64,000 nt of DNA, from assembly GCA_963682055.1 (NCBI GenBank), contig OY821740.1, positions 5,395,314 to 5,459,313 on the forward strand. Reading direction: 5' to 3'. Positions within the stretch are counted from its first letter, which is position 1, and each line of letters opens with the position of its first letter. Positions 45,624 to 56,599 of this stretch are shown piece by piece. The translations under genes were made by a program, and so were the position numbers. The DNA comes from Primula veris. Its lineage: Eukaryota; Streptophyta; Magnoliopsida; Ericales; Primulaceae. The notes beneath the pieces were generated by a model. It ran no database searches. It saw nothing but the letters and a program-made list of their open reading frames with translations, and was not told the DNA's origin.

Positions 45624-46052
45624 CTTGATACAAATCCACTATGTAAATTGATACATAAACACCATGATATTGTTTGGTAAAAAACTAGTAAAAATAATAA
45701 AGTAAATTAAATAAAATTAATCTAACTACGTATTGGAAGGATGTGATCATGCATTCTTGAAATCATAAGTATTATGCACAGTAATAAAAACAAATATTGA
45801 TTTTAATTTAAAACATAAATAATATTTACATGGTTTTTTAAATTCATTTCATTTTGACTCATATGGATTTAAATAACAAAAAATACATTGAATTTTCATT
45901 AAAGAAGGAATACCGTACTTCGAATGCAAACACATTAATCAAACTATCGTTAAACAATGTACTAATGCATTGAATCTCTTCCAAAATGGCGGACTAAGTG
46001 ACAATTTAATAATTTATAGACTATATAAATTGCATTTCTTATAGACATATTG
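45624..46052. repeat. diverged 0.45-kb duplication, copy A
   Basis: Same block order as 47100-47548, starting CTTGATACAAATCCA and including TATTGTTTGGTAAAAA, AATGCAAACAC.TTAATCAAACTATC and CATTGAATCT. Direct orientation, offset about 1,476 bases. Confidence 0.8.
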
Positions 46053-46170
46053 TACTTGGTGATGTTGAAAACCGCAATAAATTATTTGCTCATTTTCATA
46101 CAATAAATAATTTATGTACATATTATTATATAAATATAAAATAAAGTAGATAAATTGAGTATAAATATTG

Positions 46171-46705
46171 ACGGAGCCATAACTTTAAAACAGGGGGTCA
46201 AAATATTGACAAAATAAAAAAAATTAAAACTAAAAAAAATAAAACTGCAAAAGGTCAAACATTGTTATTTAATTTACAATCAACTCGTACGGTCACCCAT
46301 ATCTTGAAAACAATGCATAATAATATCGTTCGACAAACTTTCAAATATATTATTTTCAATATAAACTACTAAATTATATAAAAAAAAAAAAAAAAAAACT
46401 CAATGAAGTTAACTAGTTAAGCAAGTTATAAAGTGAAACAACAATTTTATTCGAAATAAACTAAAATAAGTCAAACTAAATAATTAAATAATTAATCGTA
46501 GTTCTTAGCTAAACATAAAGTAGGAAATAAAATAAAATAATGAAAACTACAACCAAACATTTTTCATATACCTAAATCAAAATCGGTGTACACACACTGT
46601 TTAAGGAATGGATAACGACAATTTAGCATCATCACTTTCAAACTGAAATTCATAAACGTGATATGTCACTATTCACAAATTCAACTGTGGCTCCCCCATC
46701 TAAAC
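46171..46705. mobile_element. transposon remnant with cggagcca ends
   Basis: Left GACGGAGCCATAAC...CAGGGGGTC and right TGTGGCTCCCCCATC form a short inverted pair around about 500 bp of AT-rich sequence with an A19 run (46381-46398 area). It resembles the element at 15972. Confidence 0.4.
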
Positions 46706-47099
46706 CAACGAATACAACCCACATCCTTGACTATGTTTTTTAGGCTTTTAAAAACAAAACAAAACCGATCAAATTACTCATAAGTCAAATAAACTATTTA
46801 CATATAATTATAATTACATACTAATTAAATATAATCATTTGAATAAACTATCTATGTTTTAAATAGATCTATTACAAGTTATAAGATCACAGATTTGTCA
46901 ATTATCTATTGTTAGTTGTCAATAAAACTTCTGGTTGATCGATATTGATTTATGATATAAACCAATTATAGATGTCTTGCTTTGTTTTGGTTTCGACTAA
47001 GGGTCTATAGAGCGCAATTACAATTAATTTGTTTGATTTACAATTTCGACATAAAAATTTAACATGTTTTCACACATAATTGGTAGTAAATGATAGGAA

Positions 47100-47548
47100 C
47101 TTGATACAAATCCATTCTATGTAAATATTGCGACAAACAATTGATACAAAAACATAATGGTATTGTTTGGTAAAAAAAAATAGTCAAGAAAAGAAAGAAT
47201 ATAATTAAATTGAAGAAAAATAATCTAACTAAGTATTCAATGGATGTAATTTTCATGCACACCTAAAATCACAAGTGTTATGTACTCGTAATAAAAAAAA
47301 ATGGTTTCAATTTACGACAAATAATATTTTCATGAATTTTAGATTCATATCATTTTGACTTATAAGTTATAAATATTTCAATAATAAATATTACATTGAT
47401 TTTTCACTAAACAAGAAATATGGTACTTTGAATGCAAACACGTATTAATCAAACTATCATATTAAACAATGTACAAATACATTGAATCTATTATTAAATG
47501 GTGGATGACAATGTATAGACTACGATAAATTACATATCTTATAATATT
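47100..47548. repeat. diverged 0.45-kb duplication, copy B
   Basis: Counterpart of 45624-46052. By eye identity is roughly three quarters with many small indels, so the duplication is old. Confidence 0.8.
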
Positions 47549-47944
47549 TGCACATTTTTCGTACTATAGAATTTATTTACGGATTATTATAGAAACATAG
47601 TAAAAAATATAGATAAATTGATTACAAAAGAATTAAATAATATATGTAGATCTAAAGCTAAACACCAAGTAAAATTCGTCTTTAGGTGCAACAAAAATAA
47701 ACCGATTACTATTTACTTGTAATTTACGAAATTAATTACTACAACTAAACCGCAATCTCAATCAAGAGTAATAAGTCCGATAAGCGCTATTGGATCATTG
47801 TAACTCTATCGCAATCTTAGTCACGAGTTAGAAGTCGGGATTGGAGAGATCGAATGTGAAAACAAAGTAATATCAATTAAATGAGTATTACCTTTTTCAT
47901 CGATCATTAAAAGGTAATTACTAATTAGTGTTGAAAAATTATAT

Positions 47945-48070
47945 TCCGTTCGTCCATAAATAAGTGTCCACTGTTGCATATTTGACTGTTCCAAAATAAA
48001 TGTCCAATTTACTAATTTTTCAATGAAAAAATGATAAAATTAATATAATATAATCAAATATTACAATAAA
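47945..48070. mobile_element. single end of a Stowaway-like element
   Basis: ATTCCGTTCGTCCATAAATA followed by AGTGTCCAC and CAAAATAAATGTCC is a common degraded terminal motif. I cannot find the opposite end. Confidence 0.4.
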
Positions 48071-48357
48071 TACATTCTAAAAATTAACAACAATAGCGAT
48101 TTAAATTAAACTGATATTATATTTATAACTTTAAAATGTAATTAATGATTTTTTTTTTAATATTTACCGAATTCAAATGGGTACACAATCTTCTCCTTTT
48201 GTGTATTAATTAATTAAAATTAAAAAGCAGAAAATAAAATAGTAAAAATCTCCAACAAAAAAATCTTCCATATAAGTAAATCAAATAAAATACACACAAT
48301 ATTCAAGGAAAGGATAACGACAAATCTTTTCTCCCCCCCATACGAAAAAGTATCCCA

Positions 48358-48436
48358 AACGGCGCCGTTTAATTTCCCACGTGTCAACCCTAACCAACAG
48401 CACGTCTCTTTCGTAAACCAATATAAATAAGGCCCA
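48358..48436 (+). promoter_or_regulatory. core promoter of the cold-shock protein gene
   Basis: In order: a perfect 12-base palindrome AACGGCGCCGTT (48358-48369), a G-box/ABRE-type CCACGTGTC with CACGTG at 48378-48383, a telo-box-like CAACCCTAACC, TATAAATA at 48422-48429 and a site II element (TGGGCC on the minus strand, 48431-48436). The G-box suggests bZIP/bHLH, stress or ABA input. The site II and telo-box are common in genes expressed in dividing tissue. Confidence 0.65.
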
Positions 48437-48480
48437 TCTCACACCGCTACAAAGCACAAATCGCGTGATAATAAATACAT

Positions 48481-48483
<3 letters not shown>

Positions 48484-48522
<39 letters not shown>
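48484..48522. repeat. (AT)19 microsatellite in the 5' leader
   Basis: An uninterrupted AT dinucleotide run between TATA box and start codon, followed by GATAGA and GAGAGA tracts. Length variation here would change the leader of the cold-shock protein mRNA. Confidence 0.9.
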
Positions 48523-48524
<2 letters not shown>

Positions 48525-48586
48525 TAGAGATAGAGATATAGAGAGAGAGTGAGAGGCGGTTAGGGTTTGCTAGATCTGTGAGAGTG

Positions 48587-49198
48587 ATGGGTGAGAAGAT
48601 GAAAGGAACGGTGAAGTGGTTTAATGATACCAAAGGGTTTGGTTTCATCACACCTGAAGATGGTAACGAGGATCTGTTCGTCCACCAATCCTCGATCCTC
48701 TCCGATGGCGGTTTCCGTAGCTTAGCCGAAGGTGAATCGGTTGAGTTTACCATCAGCTCCGGTGACGACGGCCGTACTAAGGCCATCGACGTCACCGGAC
48801 CCGGCGGCGTTGCTGTCCAAGGCTCCAATCGCAGCTCCGGCGGTGGTGGAGGAGGAGATCGCTACGGTGGCGGAGGAGGCGGATATGGTGGAGGTGGAGG
48901 CGGATATGGTGGAGGTGGTGGTTACGGAGGACGCGGCGGCGGTGGTTATGGAGGACGTGGCGGCGGCGGTGGTGGGAGTGGGTGTTTCAAGTGTGGTGAA
49001 GAGGGGCATATCTCGCGTGATTGTACCTCTGGAGGAGGTGGTGGTGGAGACCGTTATGGAGGTGGTGGTGGTGGGAGGTACGGCGGAGGTGGTGGTGGGA
49101 GGTACGGCGGAGGTGGTGGTGGAGGTGGCGGAGGAAGCTGCTATAGCTGTGGTGAAGAGGGCCATTTCTCTCGTGACTGCCCTAACCAAAGGGGTTAG
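48587..49198 (+). CDS. cold-shock domain glycine-rich zinc-finger protein (CSP2/GRP2 type)
   Basis: One exon, 203 residues, the same length as Arabidopsis CSP2 (AtGRP2). The cold-shock domain covers residues 5-72 with RNP1 (KGFGFITP, 16-23) and RNP2 (LFVH, 30-33). Two glycine-rich blocks (85-130 and 149-183, rich in RYGGG and GGGGY) separate two CCHC zinc knuckles, C133-C136-H141-C146 and C185-C188-H193-C198. Such proteins bind single-stranded nucleic acids, melt RNA secondary structure and are linked to cold acclimation and flowering time in plants. I chose the ATG at 48587, since the frame upstream reaches only a GTG. A second in-frame ATG follows four codons later (residue 5). The gene is intact, with a clear promoter and a 3' UTR hairpin. 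It acts in nucleus and cytoplasm in the known family. Confidence 0.95.
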   Translation: MGEKMKGTVKWFNDTKGFGFITPEDGNEDLFVHQSSILSDGGFRSLAEGESVEFTISSGDDGRTKAIDVTGPGGVAVQGSNRSSGGGGGGDRYGGGGGGYGGGGGGYGGGGGYGGRGGGGYGGRGGGGGGSGCFKCGEEGHISRDCTSGGGGGGDRYGGGGGGRYGGGGGGRYGGGGGGGGGGSCYSCGEEGHFSRDCPNQRG

Positions 49199-49210
49199 TT
49201 ATGAGTTGGT

Positions 49211-49273
49211 AAAACAGTAAAAAAGTAAAAAGTGATTTTTCGCTTTTTTACTTTTTAACTTTTTTTACCGTTT
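49211..49273 (+). other. long hairpin just after the stop codon of the cold-shock protein gene
   Basis: The arm 49211-49233 (AAAACAGTAAAAAAGTAAAA...) pairs with 49250-49273 (...AACTTTTTTTACCGTTT) over about 22 base pairs with few mismatches and a 16-base loop. It starts 13 bases after the TAG. The composition is A/T-only in most of the stem. Confidence 0.6.
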
Positions 49274-49509
49274 GCTCTGTTGGTTATTATGTTCTGGGTT
49301 TTAATTTAAGTTTCAAGTTGTGTTTTTGGTGAACCGGATCTGGATAAGACTTTTAATTGCGTTTTTGCGTGGTTTGATGGACAAAAAAAGATGTTTATAT
49401 GGTCACCTATATTTTGGTTATTTGAGTCGGTGGGTGGGTTTTTAGTTAAAGTTTTGTTTTTGTTTTGGGGTAATGGGGAAATTTGACAGTTTGATGGTTG
49501 TAATCTCTT

Positions 49510-49850
49510 TTATAATCCATTAATTACTGTTGATCAACTGTTTTAATTTATGGAAAATTGGGTTGTGCCTTTTTATGTTCTCTTTTTTTTTTTTATCATC
49601 CATTAATTACTTTTTTCTTATGGATAATTGTGCTTTGTTAAAATGGTGATTGTGAGTTTCAATGTTACACAGTATTATCCTTTAATTGCTGCTGATCAAG
49701 TAATTTGTTGATTTTTATGGGTAGTTGTGCTTTGCTTTAGTTGTTGTTAGTTTTAATATCTTTTGTGACCCATTAATTACTGTGGACGAAGTATTCGATG
49801 TTTTCCTTATGGATAATTGTGACTGTGAGTTCCGAGGAGTATTAAATTTA
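49510..49850. repeat. four degenerate 80-90-bp units downstream of the cold-shock gene
   Basis: CCATTAATTAC-like landmarks at 49518, 49600, 49679 and 49769, each followed by a TTATGGATAATTGTGCTTTG-like block. Probably 3' UTR or intergenic. Confidence 0.65.
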
Positions 49851-50770
49851 TTTCCAGGTGCTCATTTTGTATGTATGGTCACATGTCTTACGAGACACAT
49901 GAATTAAGTAGGGACACATTACTTTTTAGCCCTTACACATAAATTCTACTACTTGTATTTCAACCAAACATATTTAAATTGTAGTTGCATTTTAACTAAA
50001 CTCCCAGTATTCACCAAGTCCCTTTGATGACACAAAAATTTCAACATGAATCTGAATTAATTTGGACCTAACTAGTGGTTAGTGTTTAGCCTCTCTTTAA
50101 ATGGACACACTGATTTTAGATTATGTATAAATAGTCTTTACCTGTGCCATCGAATACAACATTTAGTCTCGATTACAATTTTATTGGCTTGTCCATTTCC
50201 TCAAAGCTCTCTCCAATTTACTGAGGGTGTCGGGTGATTCGTTGCTAGTGGTTTTAGTGTTTGCGGAACAAATTTAACATTCGGAGAGCTCTTGAGCCAA
50301 ATATGTAGTACTTGGGTAATTAACAGTGGTTGAAATTTTCTCTCTCGTCTTTAGTTTTGTTAATTTAACAGTCCAGGGGGAATGTTCTTGTGCTTATAAC
50401 GGTAAGTGTAAGTTGATTCTCATGTTGCAGGATTTTAACTTAGTTTAGCAGGGTTTTGATTAATACCTATAGTTGGGATGTACTTGCCTTTTGTTTTCAT
50501 GTTATAACTGATTGATTTACTATGGACCATGGAGTAGTAAGTATCCAGGCTTGTTTCAAGTGGAATGATAAAAATCCAATTCTTCATTCCAGAAATTGAC
50601 ACTCCTGTATTTTCCATTACATTGTTAGGTAGTCTTATGGTTATCTCTTTACATTTTCATGTGTGTTTTTTTATATACAAAAAGCATGTGTAGCTGACCT
50701 TGTGGGAATATTAAAGACACTCGTTCAAGTGCTTGGTTCTTTACAAGTGAATCAGGAAGACCGGTTTTAA

Positions 50771-51170
50771 CGTATGTGCTTAAGCACTTTGGTTATTGAT
50801 TTCTGGAAACTAATAACCAAATATTTGAAAATTAGAATTTACCCATTCTGAATTTTAAGAACCAATAAAGGAGTTCACTAATTTACTCTTGAGGGTCATT
50901 CCAGTAGATTTTCAAAGATTTTCACGTGCTATGTGTAGTTGTTAGTTTCTGCATTCAGTTACAGTTCAAGCGTATGTCCTTGAGTACTTTGGTTATCGGT
51001 TACTGAAAAGCTTAATAACCAAACATATGAAAATTAGAACGACGATTATCCATTCTGAATTTTAAGAACCAGTAAAGGAGTTTACCAAACTACTCTCCAG
51101 GGTCATTGCAGTAGATTTTCACGTGCTATTGTGGTTAGCTACTCTGCTTTCAATAACAGTGCATGGTCTT
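50771..51170. repeat. 200-bp tandem duplication
   Basis: CGTATGTxCTTxAG starts at 50771 and 50971. Both units run through CCATTCTGAATTTTAAGAACC and CAGTAGATTTTC to CACGTGCTAT. Moderately diverged. Confidence 0.85.
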
Positions 51171-51174
51171 GTTT

Positions 51175-51830
51175 GAACATTAGGTTGTATTCTTTTTGGG
51201 CAAGTGTCTAGTTGGATGCATGATTTATTGTTTCTTGTTTAAGATTGATATAGTCTAGGTCCATACCAATATATTGGTCTGTTCGTAGCTATTAAGGGTA
51301 GACTAAATGTTGACAGGTGAATTGGATTTTAATTGGAACTAAGTTACTAACCATGTTTTACATTGCAAATTTGGACCACATTTCACCATTCCAGTAATTG
51401 AGATGGGTTTACCCTTTACGATTGCGAATTACTAGTACATATTTTTAAGGATTTTAATACTTGAAAACAAATCTTAAGTACTATTCAAGCGTGTTTGGGT
51501 GAACTTTGAACATTAGGTTGCATCTTTTTGGGCAAGTGTCTAGTTGGATGCATGATTTATTGTTTCTTGTTTAAGATGATAGAGTCTAGGCCCATACCAG
51601 TATATTGGTCTGTTTGTTAGCTATTAGGGGTGAACAAAATGTTACAGGTGAATTGGATTTTAACTGGAATTGATCATGTTTTTATTGCAAATTTGGACCA
51701 CATTGCACCATTCGAATAATTGAAACGGGTTTATGATTGCGAATGACTAGTACATTTTTTCAAAGGATCCCTATTACTTGAAAGCAAATTTTTATGTAAG
51801 TATGCAAGTGTGTTTGGGTGAAATTGAAGT
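51175..51830. repeat. 333-bp tandem duplication, directly following
   Basis: GAACATTAGGTTG starts at 51175 and 51508. Both units contain GGCAAGTGTCTAGTTGGATG and GGTGAATTGGATTTTAA and end near GTGTTTGGGTGAA. Moderately diverged. No coding content. Confidence 0.9.
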
Positions 51831-52183
51831 TTTCGAGCTTACGTTATCGATCATACTGAACTGATTGGGGTTGGATTGGACTTAAATCTTGTAAACTATA
51901 TTCAGTTTAGATTCCGAAATTCTCTTATCCGCGCATCGTACCAACAACCATGTAGCCAATGAATTATGATACACCTGAGTCAAACTTCTGTGCATTTCTA
52001 TATGCTATTGTTTGCCTTCACAGTAATGGTTTTTCTTCCTGCTCGTGTCCTTTACTTATTGTGATCTTTTTGAGAAATGGTGCATGTGCAACCAGTGTAT
52101 AATCTTTACCTGCCTTAAAAGATATGAAATAAGGCCACATTTGAACTTAAAACCATATATGCTAATACAACGATTTCTTTTTC

Positions 52184-55100
52184 CTATAGTTGGATATTAA
52201 AATGTGCTGTCTCATCCCCTTTAGATAATGAAAAACTTGAATTGATGGTTTTATTTTCAAATGTAACACTTGCTTGATATTCCCCTAAGTACCCATGGAA
52301 GCTATAAGCACCATGTTCATCGGTGAGTTCGTGTTCTCCCCTAGTTTGCCATTCATTTAGGAGCTTATCAACAATGTCTCCAGCTGGGAGGTTATTGAAC
52401 TTGTTATCTGTGAGGCACATTTGGTAACAGCCGTTCGGATGTAGAGCAGTCCATAGCATGATCCCGTTTATGCTAGGGTGTGAGAAGCCTTCTCTAAGTA
52501 CTTCCTCTAGATAGACAGACTGTAAACAAAAGATAAAAGGAACAAAAAGAGTTAATTGAGTGTCCTGATTGTGCACGTGACGATTCGGTATATTGCAGAT
52601 GTATGTAGATGACTAGATGGTAGATTTTAGCATGGTACATGATGTCAAACACGATATTGCATGGGAAAACAATTTATGGTCCATTGCGTGGGTATACGCA
52701 AGTTATGATGAGGATCTGTGTCATATTGTAACAATAATATAATTGTAGAGAGATGTGCTTGTGCAGTTGTGCCTAAAGTTCGAAGTATACAGGCAGTACC
52801 AACTATGCTTGAACAGTTATGCGTAAAGTTCAAAGAATTTAGCCAAGACCAACTACGCATGTGCAGTTGTGCGTAAAGTTCAAAGAGAGAACGAATACCA
52901 ACTACACATGCAAGCGATTCTATAAAATTACAAGCATTTGTGTGTAAAGTTCAAAGAACATAGCTAGTTCCAACTACACATGCAAACGATTCCTATACAA
53001 TTCAGTTGATTATGCCAGATTCCGGCTTGATTTAATTGATTTTTACCATTTACAAGCTTTCAAAACTTGGCTGACAGGGACCGACTTTGTCAAGCTTTCA
53101 AAACTCAAGCATGAAGCAGGCAATAATAGACAAGTAAGAGGAGTTGGGGAAAAAATTCTTTCTCACCTGTGTTTCTTTATCCACTTTGTTGCTAATATCA
53201 ACTTCTGTAAGCCAAATCGGAATCCCCAAAGTTGCTAATTTATCGAGCACAGCTCTCACTAGGGGAAGATTGGGCACTGTGAAATGACCCTCTAGGCCTA
53301 TGCCACCCATCAAAATTCCATTTTCCTTGAGTTCTCTCATTTTTGAAATATAAATATCCACCGTAGAGTTTTCGTCGCTACAAGTTTCGACTACATTAAA
53401 CTCGTTCATGAACAGTGTGGCCAATGGATCTAATTCTCGGCTAATTTTGAAAAAATCAATCGTTGCTTTAGGGCCCAGCCTTTGCTCATAGAAATCAAAA
53501 TGTAGCATCTCATTGCTAACATCCCAGTGAATAAATTCCTCCTTGTACTTGCTCATTAGGCTTTGTATCCTTGAGCTAACAGCAGATTGAAGTTCGACGC
53601 CTGTATGAAACGCAGATATTGAAGCTTTTATATGTTTCACCGTTTTATATTTATGGATATATTTTGTAGAAATAGTATAGGCTTTCAATCAGTTGTAGGA
53701 TCTGTTTTTAAGAACTAAGATATGCAATAATACTCAAATTTTTAGTACACACAAAACTGGTTACTTTATTCTTGGATTTGCTTTCATTATTTGATGTGTA
53801 AGTGCTGTATAAATTGGCTTTAAAACTATTTTTGAAAAAACTGGGATACTTTAAAATAACTAAACTTGATTCTGTACACGGTTTTCTTTTTCTTCCCGAT
53901 ACAAAAATATCAGAATTCGAAAAAAAAAAAACTAGATTTAAAAAAATATGGGGAAGTGTCAAAATGCTTACAATTAACATATTCCGAGTGGGCGTGAATA
54001 CGTTTAAACTTGATTGGGGTACATAAGTCCCCATTTCAAACCATGTCAAAGTGACCAAACTTCCAAAATTCCAACTTTTTTTTTGGAGTGTAACAGTCCA
54101 ACTTCAAGTTATTGAAAACAATGTTATTCTTCCAGTTGATTACCGTATCATTTAATCAAATTGGAAATAGTAACTGTTAAGCACAAAAACTTAGCTTTTT
54201 CACCAGAGATTTAAAAGCTTAGACTTTGAACAAGTCAAATACATAAAACGTTATAAATTTAAAACTCATAAAAAAAAACATGTCCTAGATATGAAAAATG
54301 AAATAATGATCCTTGCCTGTAAGATTAACAACCCACTGTGGGGTATATTTGGGGTCTTCCCAGAATATGTTGTGCCCCCTCGCGACAATATTATTTGCGC
54401 GTACAAAATTTAGCATTTGGTCTGGTACAGAGTAGTTTACTTTATCAGGTTTAGGTTCAGTCGCGTACCACTTGAGCTCATTCTCGAAAACTGCTGCATT
54501 GAATCTCTCAACGTACCATTTCTGAACAGTTTGAGCACAGCTCGCTTAGTTTTCCATTTAAGTCTGATAATTACTATGAAAGCATTATCTGTTGCAATTT
54601 TAACCAAATATGCTGGTTTACTTGAGTCTGAGATAAAAAGTTGAGGCTATAAGATGTAACCAAGTGGCATTAAATACTAGTATGATATTTTCTCAAAATA
54701 CCTGGTAAGGTATATTTCCAAGGATCGTCTTGGCTATAGCGGATCCCAATGGAAATTGTTTTGAGATTTGCTCTATTTTGATGTTTGCTCCTTGCAATTT
54801 TTGTCCCTTTTTATCAGATACATGTAGTGTCATAGCGCGCTTCCTTTCCTAGATACAAAACTAATTAAGTAAAAGTGTCTACACTAAATTATTGTAGAAG
54901 TTACAGACTGTTAGGACTTGGGGTTCGCTTGTCCCGTTGTCCGGTGATTTTAAAGCAAATAGGCTGGGAAATTTTGATTCATCTATTTTAAGAATTCCTA
55001 GTTTTTGGCGAGAAAGTGAAAAAACTAACATTTTAAGCTGGTCAACCAACCTCTCCGAAATGTATAAGAAAAGAACAAATACTCTGAACTTAAAAGCTAC

Positions 55101-56481
55101 AAGCACAAATATATTGCTTACTGTATTGATTTTTAATTGTTGGTTCAAACTCCATTGTTCTTTAGTGAAAGACTGTAGAGAAGAGCTTGCTACTACAATA
55201 TTGATGTCTCTGCCATCCGAATTCTGTTTAAGCAATTAGAAAAAAAGAACTTTTCAAAAGAATGAAATACTAGCTAAACAAATTTGTGTATAGTGAAGCA
55301 AAATAATGTCAGCCTTCTTCTTACTTACCCGAAAGTATACATGTGACAGATTTGATGACAAAGTTAATACAAATCCACCCTTGACAAAAGACCAGCAGCC
55401 TTGTTTGGCAATAACACTTCCTATGCAGTTATAAGTTGTTTCATCAGTCTCTAAGCTTACTCTTATATGAGATGAATCTGCACCGTCGATCTTCACCCAA
55501 CCTGTTCGTAAATTCATGCCACCATATGTTATAGTCAAGTAGAATACAATTTGCATATAAATGGATTTTTGAGGAATCTCTGGGAAGGTAAGACGTGCAG
55601 CTCGTCTACAGACTACATAACTGTTAGGACGACCTTTTTGGTTGTATGTTTACAATATCAAGTTTTCTTATAAGATTCGTGTTAAATTTTCAGCTTAATG
55701 TGGCCTTTTTTTGGGTATTCTGGGCTGAAATCATTTTTCTTAGTCCTAAGAAAGTTTTTTTTTGCCTAGAGCTGCAGCTGTTTTAGCCTAGGTCTCGCAG
55801 TTTATCTTTAGTACTATTATGCTGGAAAAATTATTGAATGAAATAAAACTTAACTGGAGAAACAGTAAATGGTATCTTGAGTGAGATTTTTCAAGATAAA
55901 AGAAGGAACATAAGATGTGGTTCCACGTTCATCAACAACGGATTTAAGCACAGGAGATTCATTTTTAAGCACCCCTCCATTGTATAGTGGCTCCTCTGGT
56001 TGCTCTTTGCACTGTACAATTAGGAGTTCATCAAAATGTTTAACAATGACCATCGATCAAGACTTAGGTTTATAAGACTGTCGTAAAAGACTATATCACA
56101 CATTCGCCCTCGGCAAGTTAATTATGTATATATAGTTACTGTAACATTATACTAAGACCTGTGTTATGTACTCATAGTTTTCCACAAAGTAAATAAGTTG
56201 TGCACACAACAAAGAATGACATGTGTAACTCCTCCTTTGTCAATTACCTTTGTATAGGCAGTAGAATCGTATAATGGCCCATCTGTAGCATTCAAAGAAA
56301 ATTAATTACAAGTTATTTAGCAGAAGAATTGCAACCAGAGGAAAAGGGAAAGAAAGAGAAGGAAAACTATTTAACTTTGCCCAAAAAAAAAGAAAAGAGA
56401 GAAGGAAATACCATAAGACGAAGCTAAAATAAAGCCAAATGAGAGGAAAAGGCATGAGAAAAAATATGGATAGCCTCTCAT
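52184..56481 (-). CDS. secreted endo-1,4-beta-xylanase, CBM22 + GH10
   Basis: Nine exons on the minus strand: 56412-56481, 56248-56282, 55855-56011, 55329-55501, 55122-55223, 54702-54848, 54317-54521, 53167-53600, 52184-52519. All join in frame to 552 residues. Residues 1-21 are a hydrophobic signal peptide (MRGYPYFFSCLFLSFGFILA). A CBM22 carbohydrate-binding module spans about 35-185 (CWSFVKGG). The GH10 barrel spans about 235-510, with acid/base Glu327 in WDVSNE and nucleophile Glu429 in WLTEVDI. It should hydrolyse xylan in the cell wall. Length and the single CBM22 match the shorter plant GH10 enzymes. Intron 7 (53601-54316) starts with GC, not GT. No frame breaks; both catalytic residues are present, so likely functional. 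The exon coordinates are my own splice calls, each supported by AG/GT sites and by frame. Confidence 0.93.
52758..53000. repeat. minisatellite in intron 8 of the xylanase gene
   Basis: TAAAGTTC landmarks at 52774, 52824, 52874 and 52945, inside units reading about GCAGTTGTGCGTAAAGTTCAA and CCAACTAC. Period 50, 50 and 71 bases. Non-coding. Confidence 0.85.
53601..54316 (-). other. intron 7 of the xylanase gene with a GC donor
   Basis: In minus sense the exon ends CTTACAG and the intron begins GCAAGG; it ends CATACAG before GCGTCGAAC. The codon split across the junction is Gly (G|GC), as in the family's LTG-V motif. No GT alternative near the junction keeps the frame. Confidence 0.8.
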
Positions 56482-56566
56482 ACTCTTTGTGCTTTTGCTT
56501 TGAGGAAATAAAACTTGAAAAACAGTCGTATAAAACTATAATATTGGTTTGTTCACGAAGAATCTG

Positions 56567-56578
56567 CTATATATAAAG
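56567..56578 (-). promoter_or_regulatory. TATA box of the xylanase gene
   Basis: The minus strand reads CTTTATATATAG about 86 bases before the start codon. Confidence 0.55.
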
Positions 56579-56599
56579 ACAATGATATATAGAATATAG

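Noticed and set aside
48439..49220. Long open frames on the minus strand and in another plus frame over the cold-shock gene
   Set aside because: They are shadows of the glycine-codon repeats (GGN read in other frames gives Thr/Ser- or Val/Glu-rich strings) and have no domain content.
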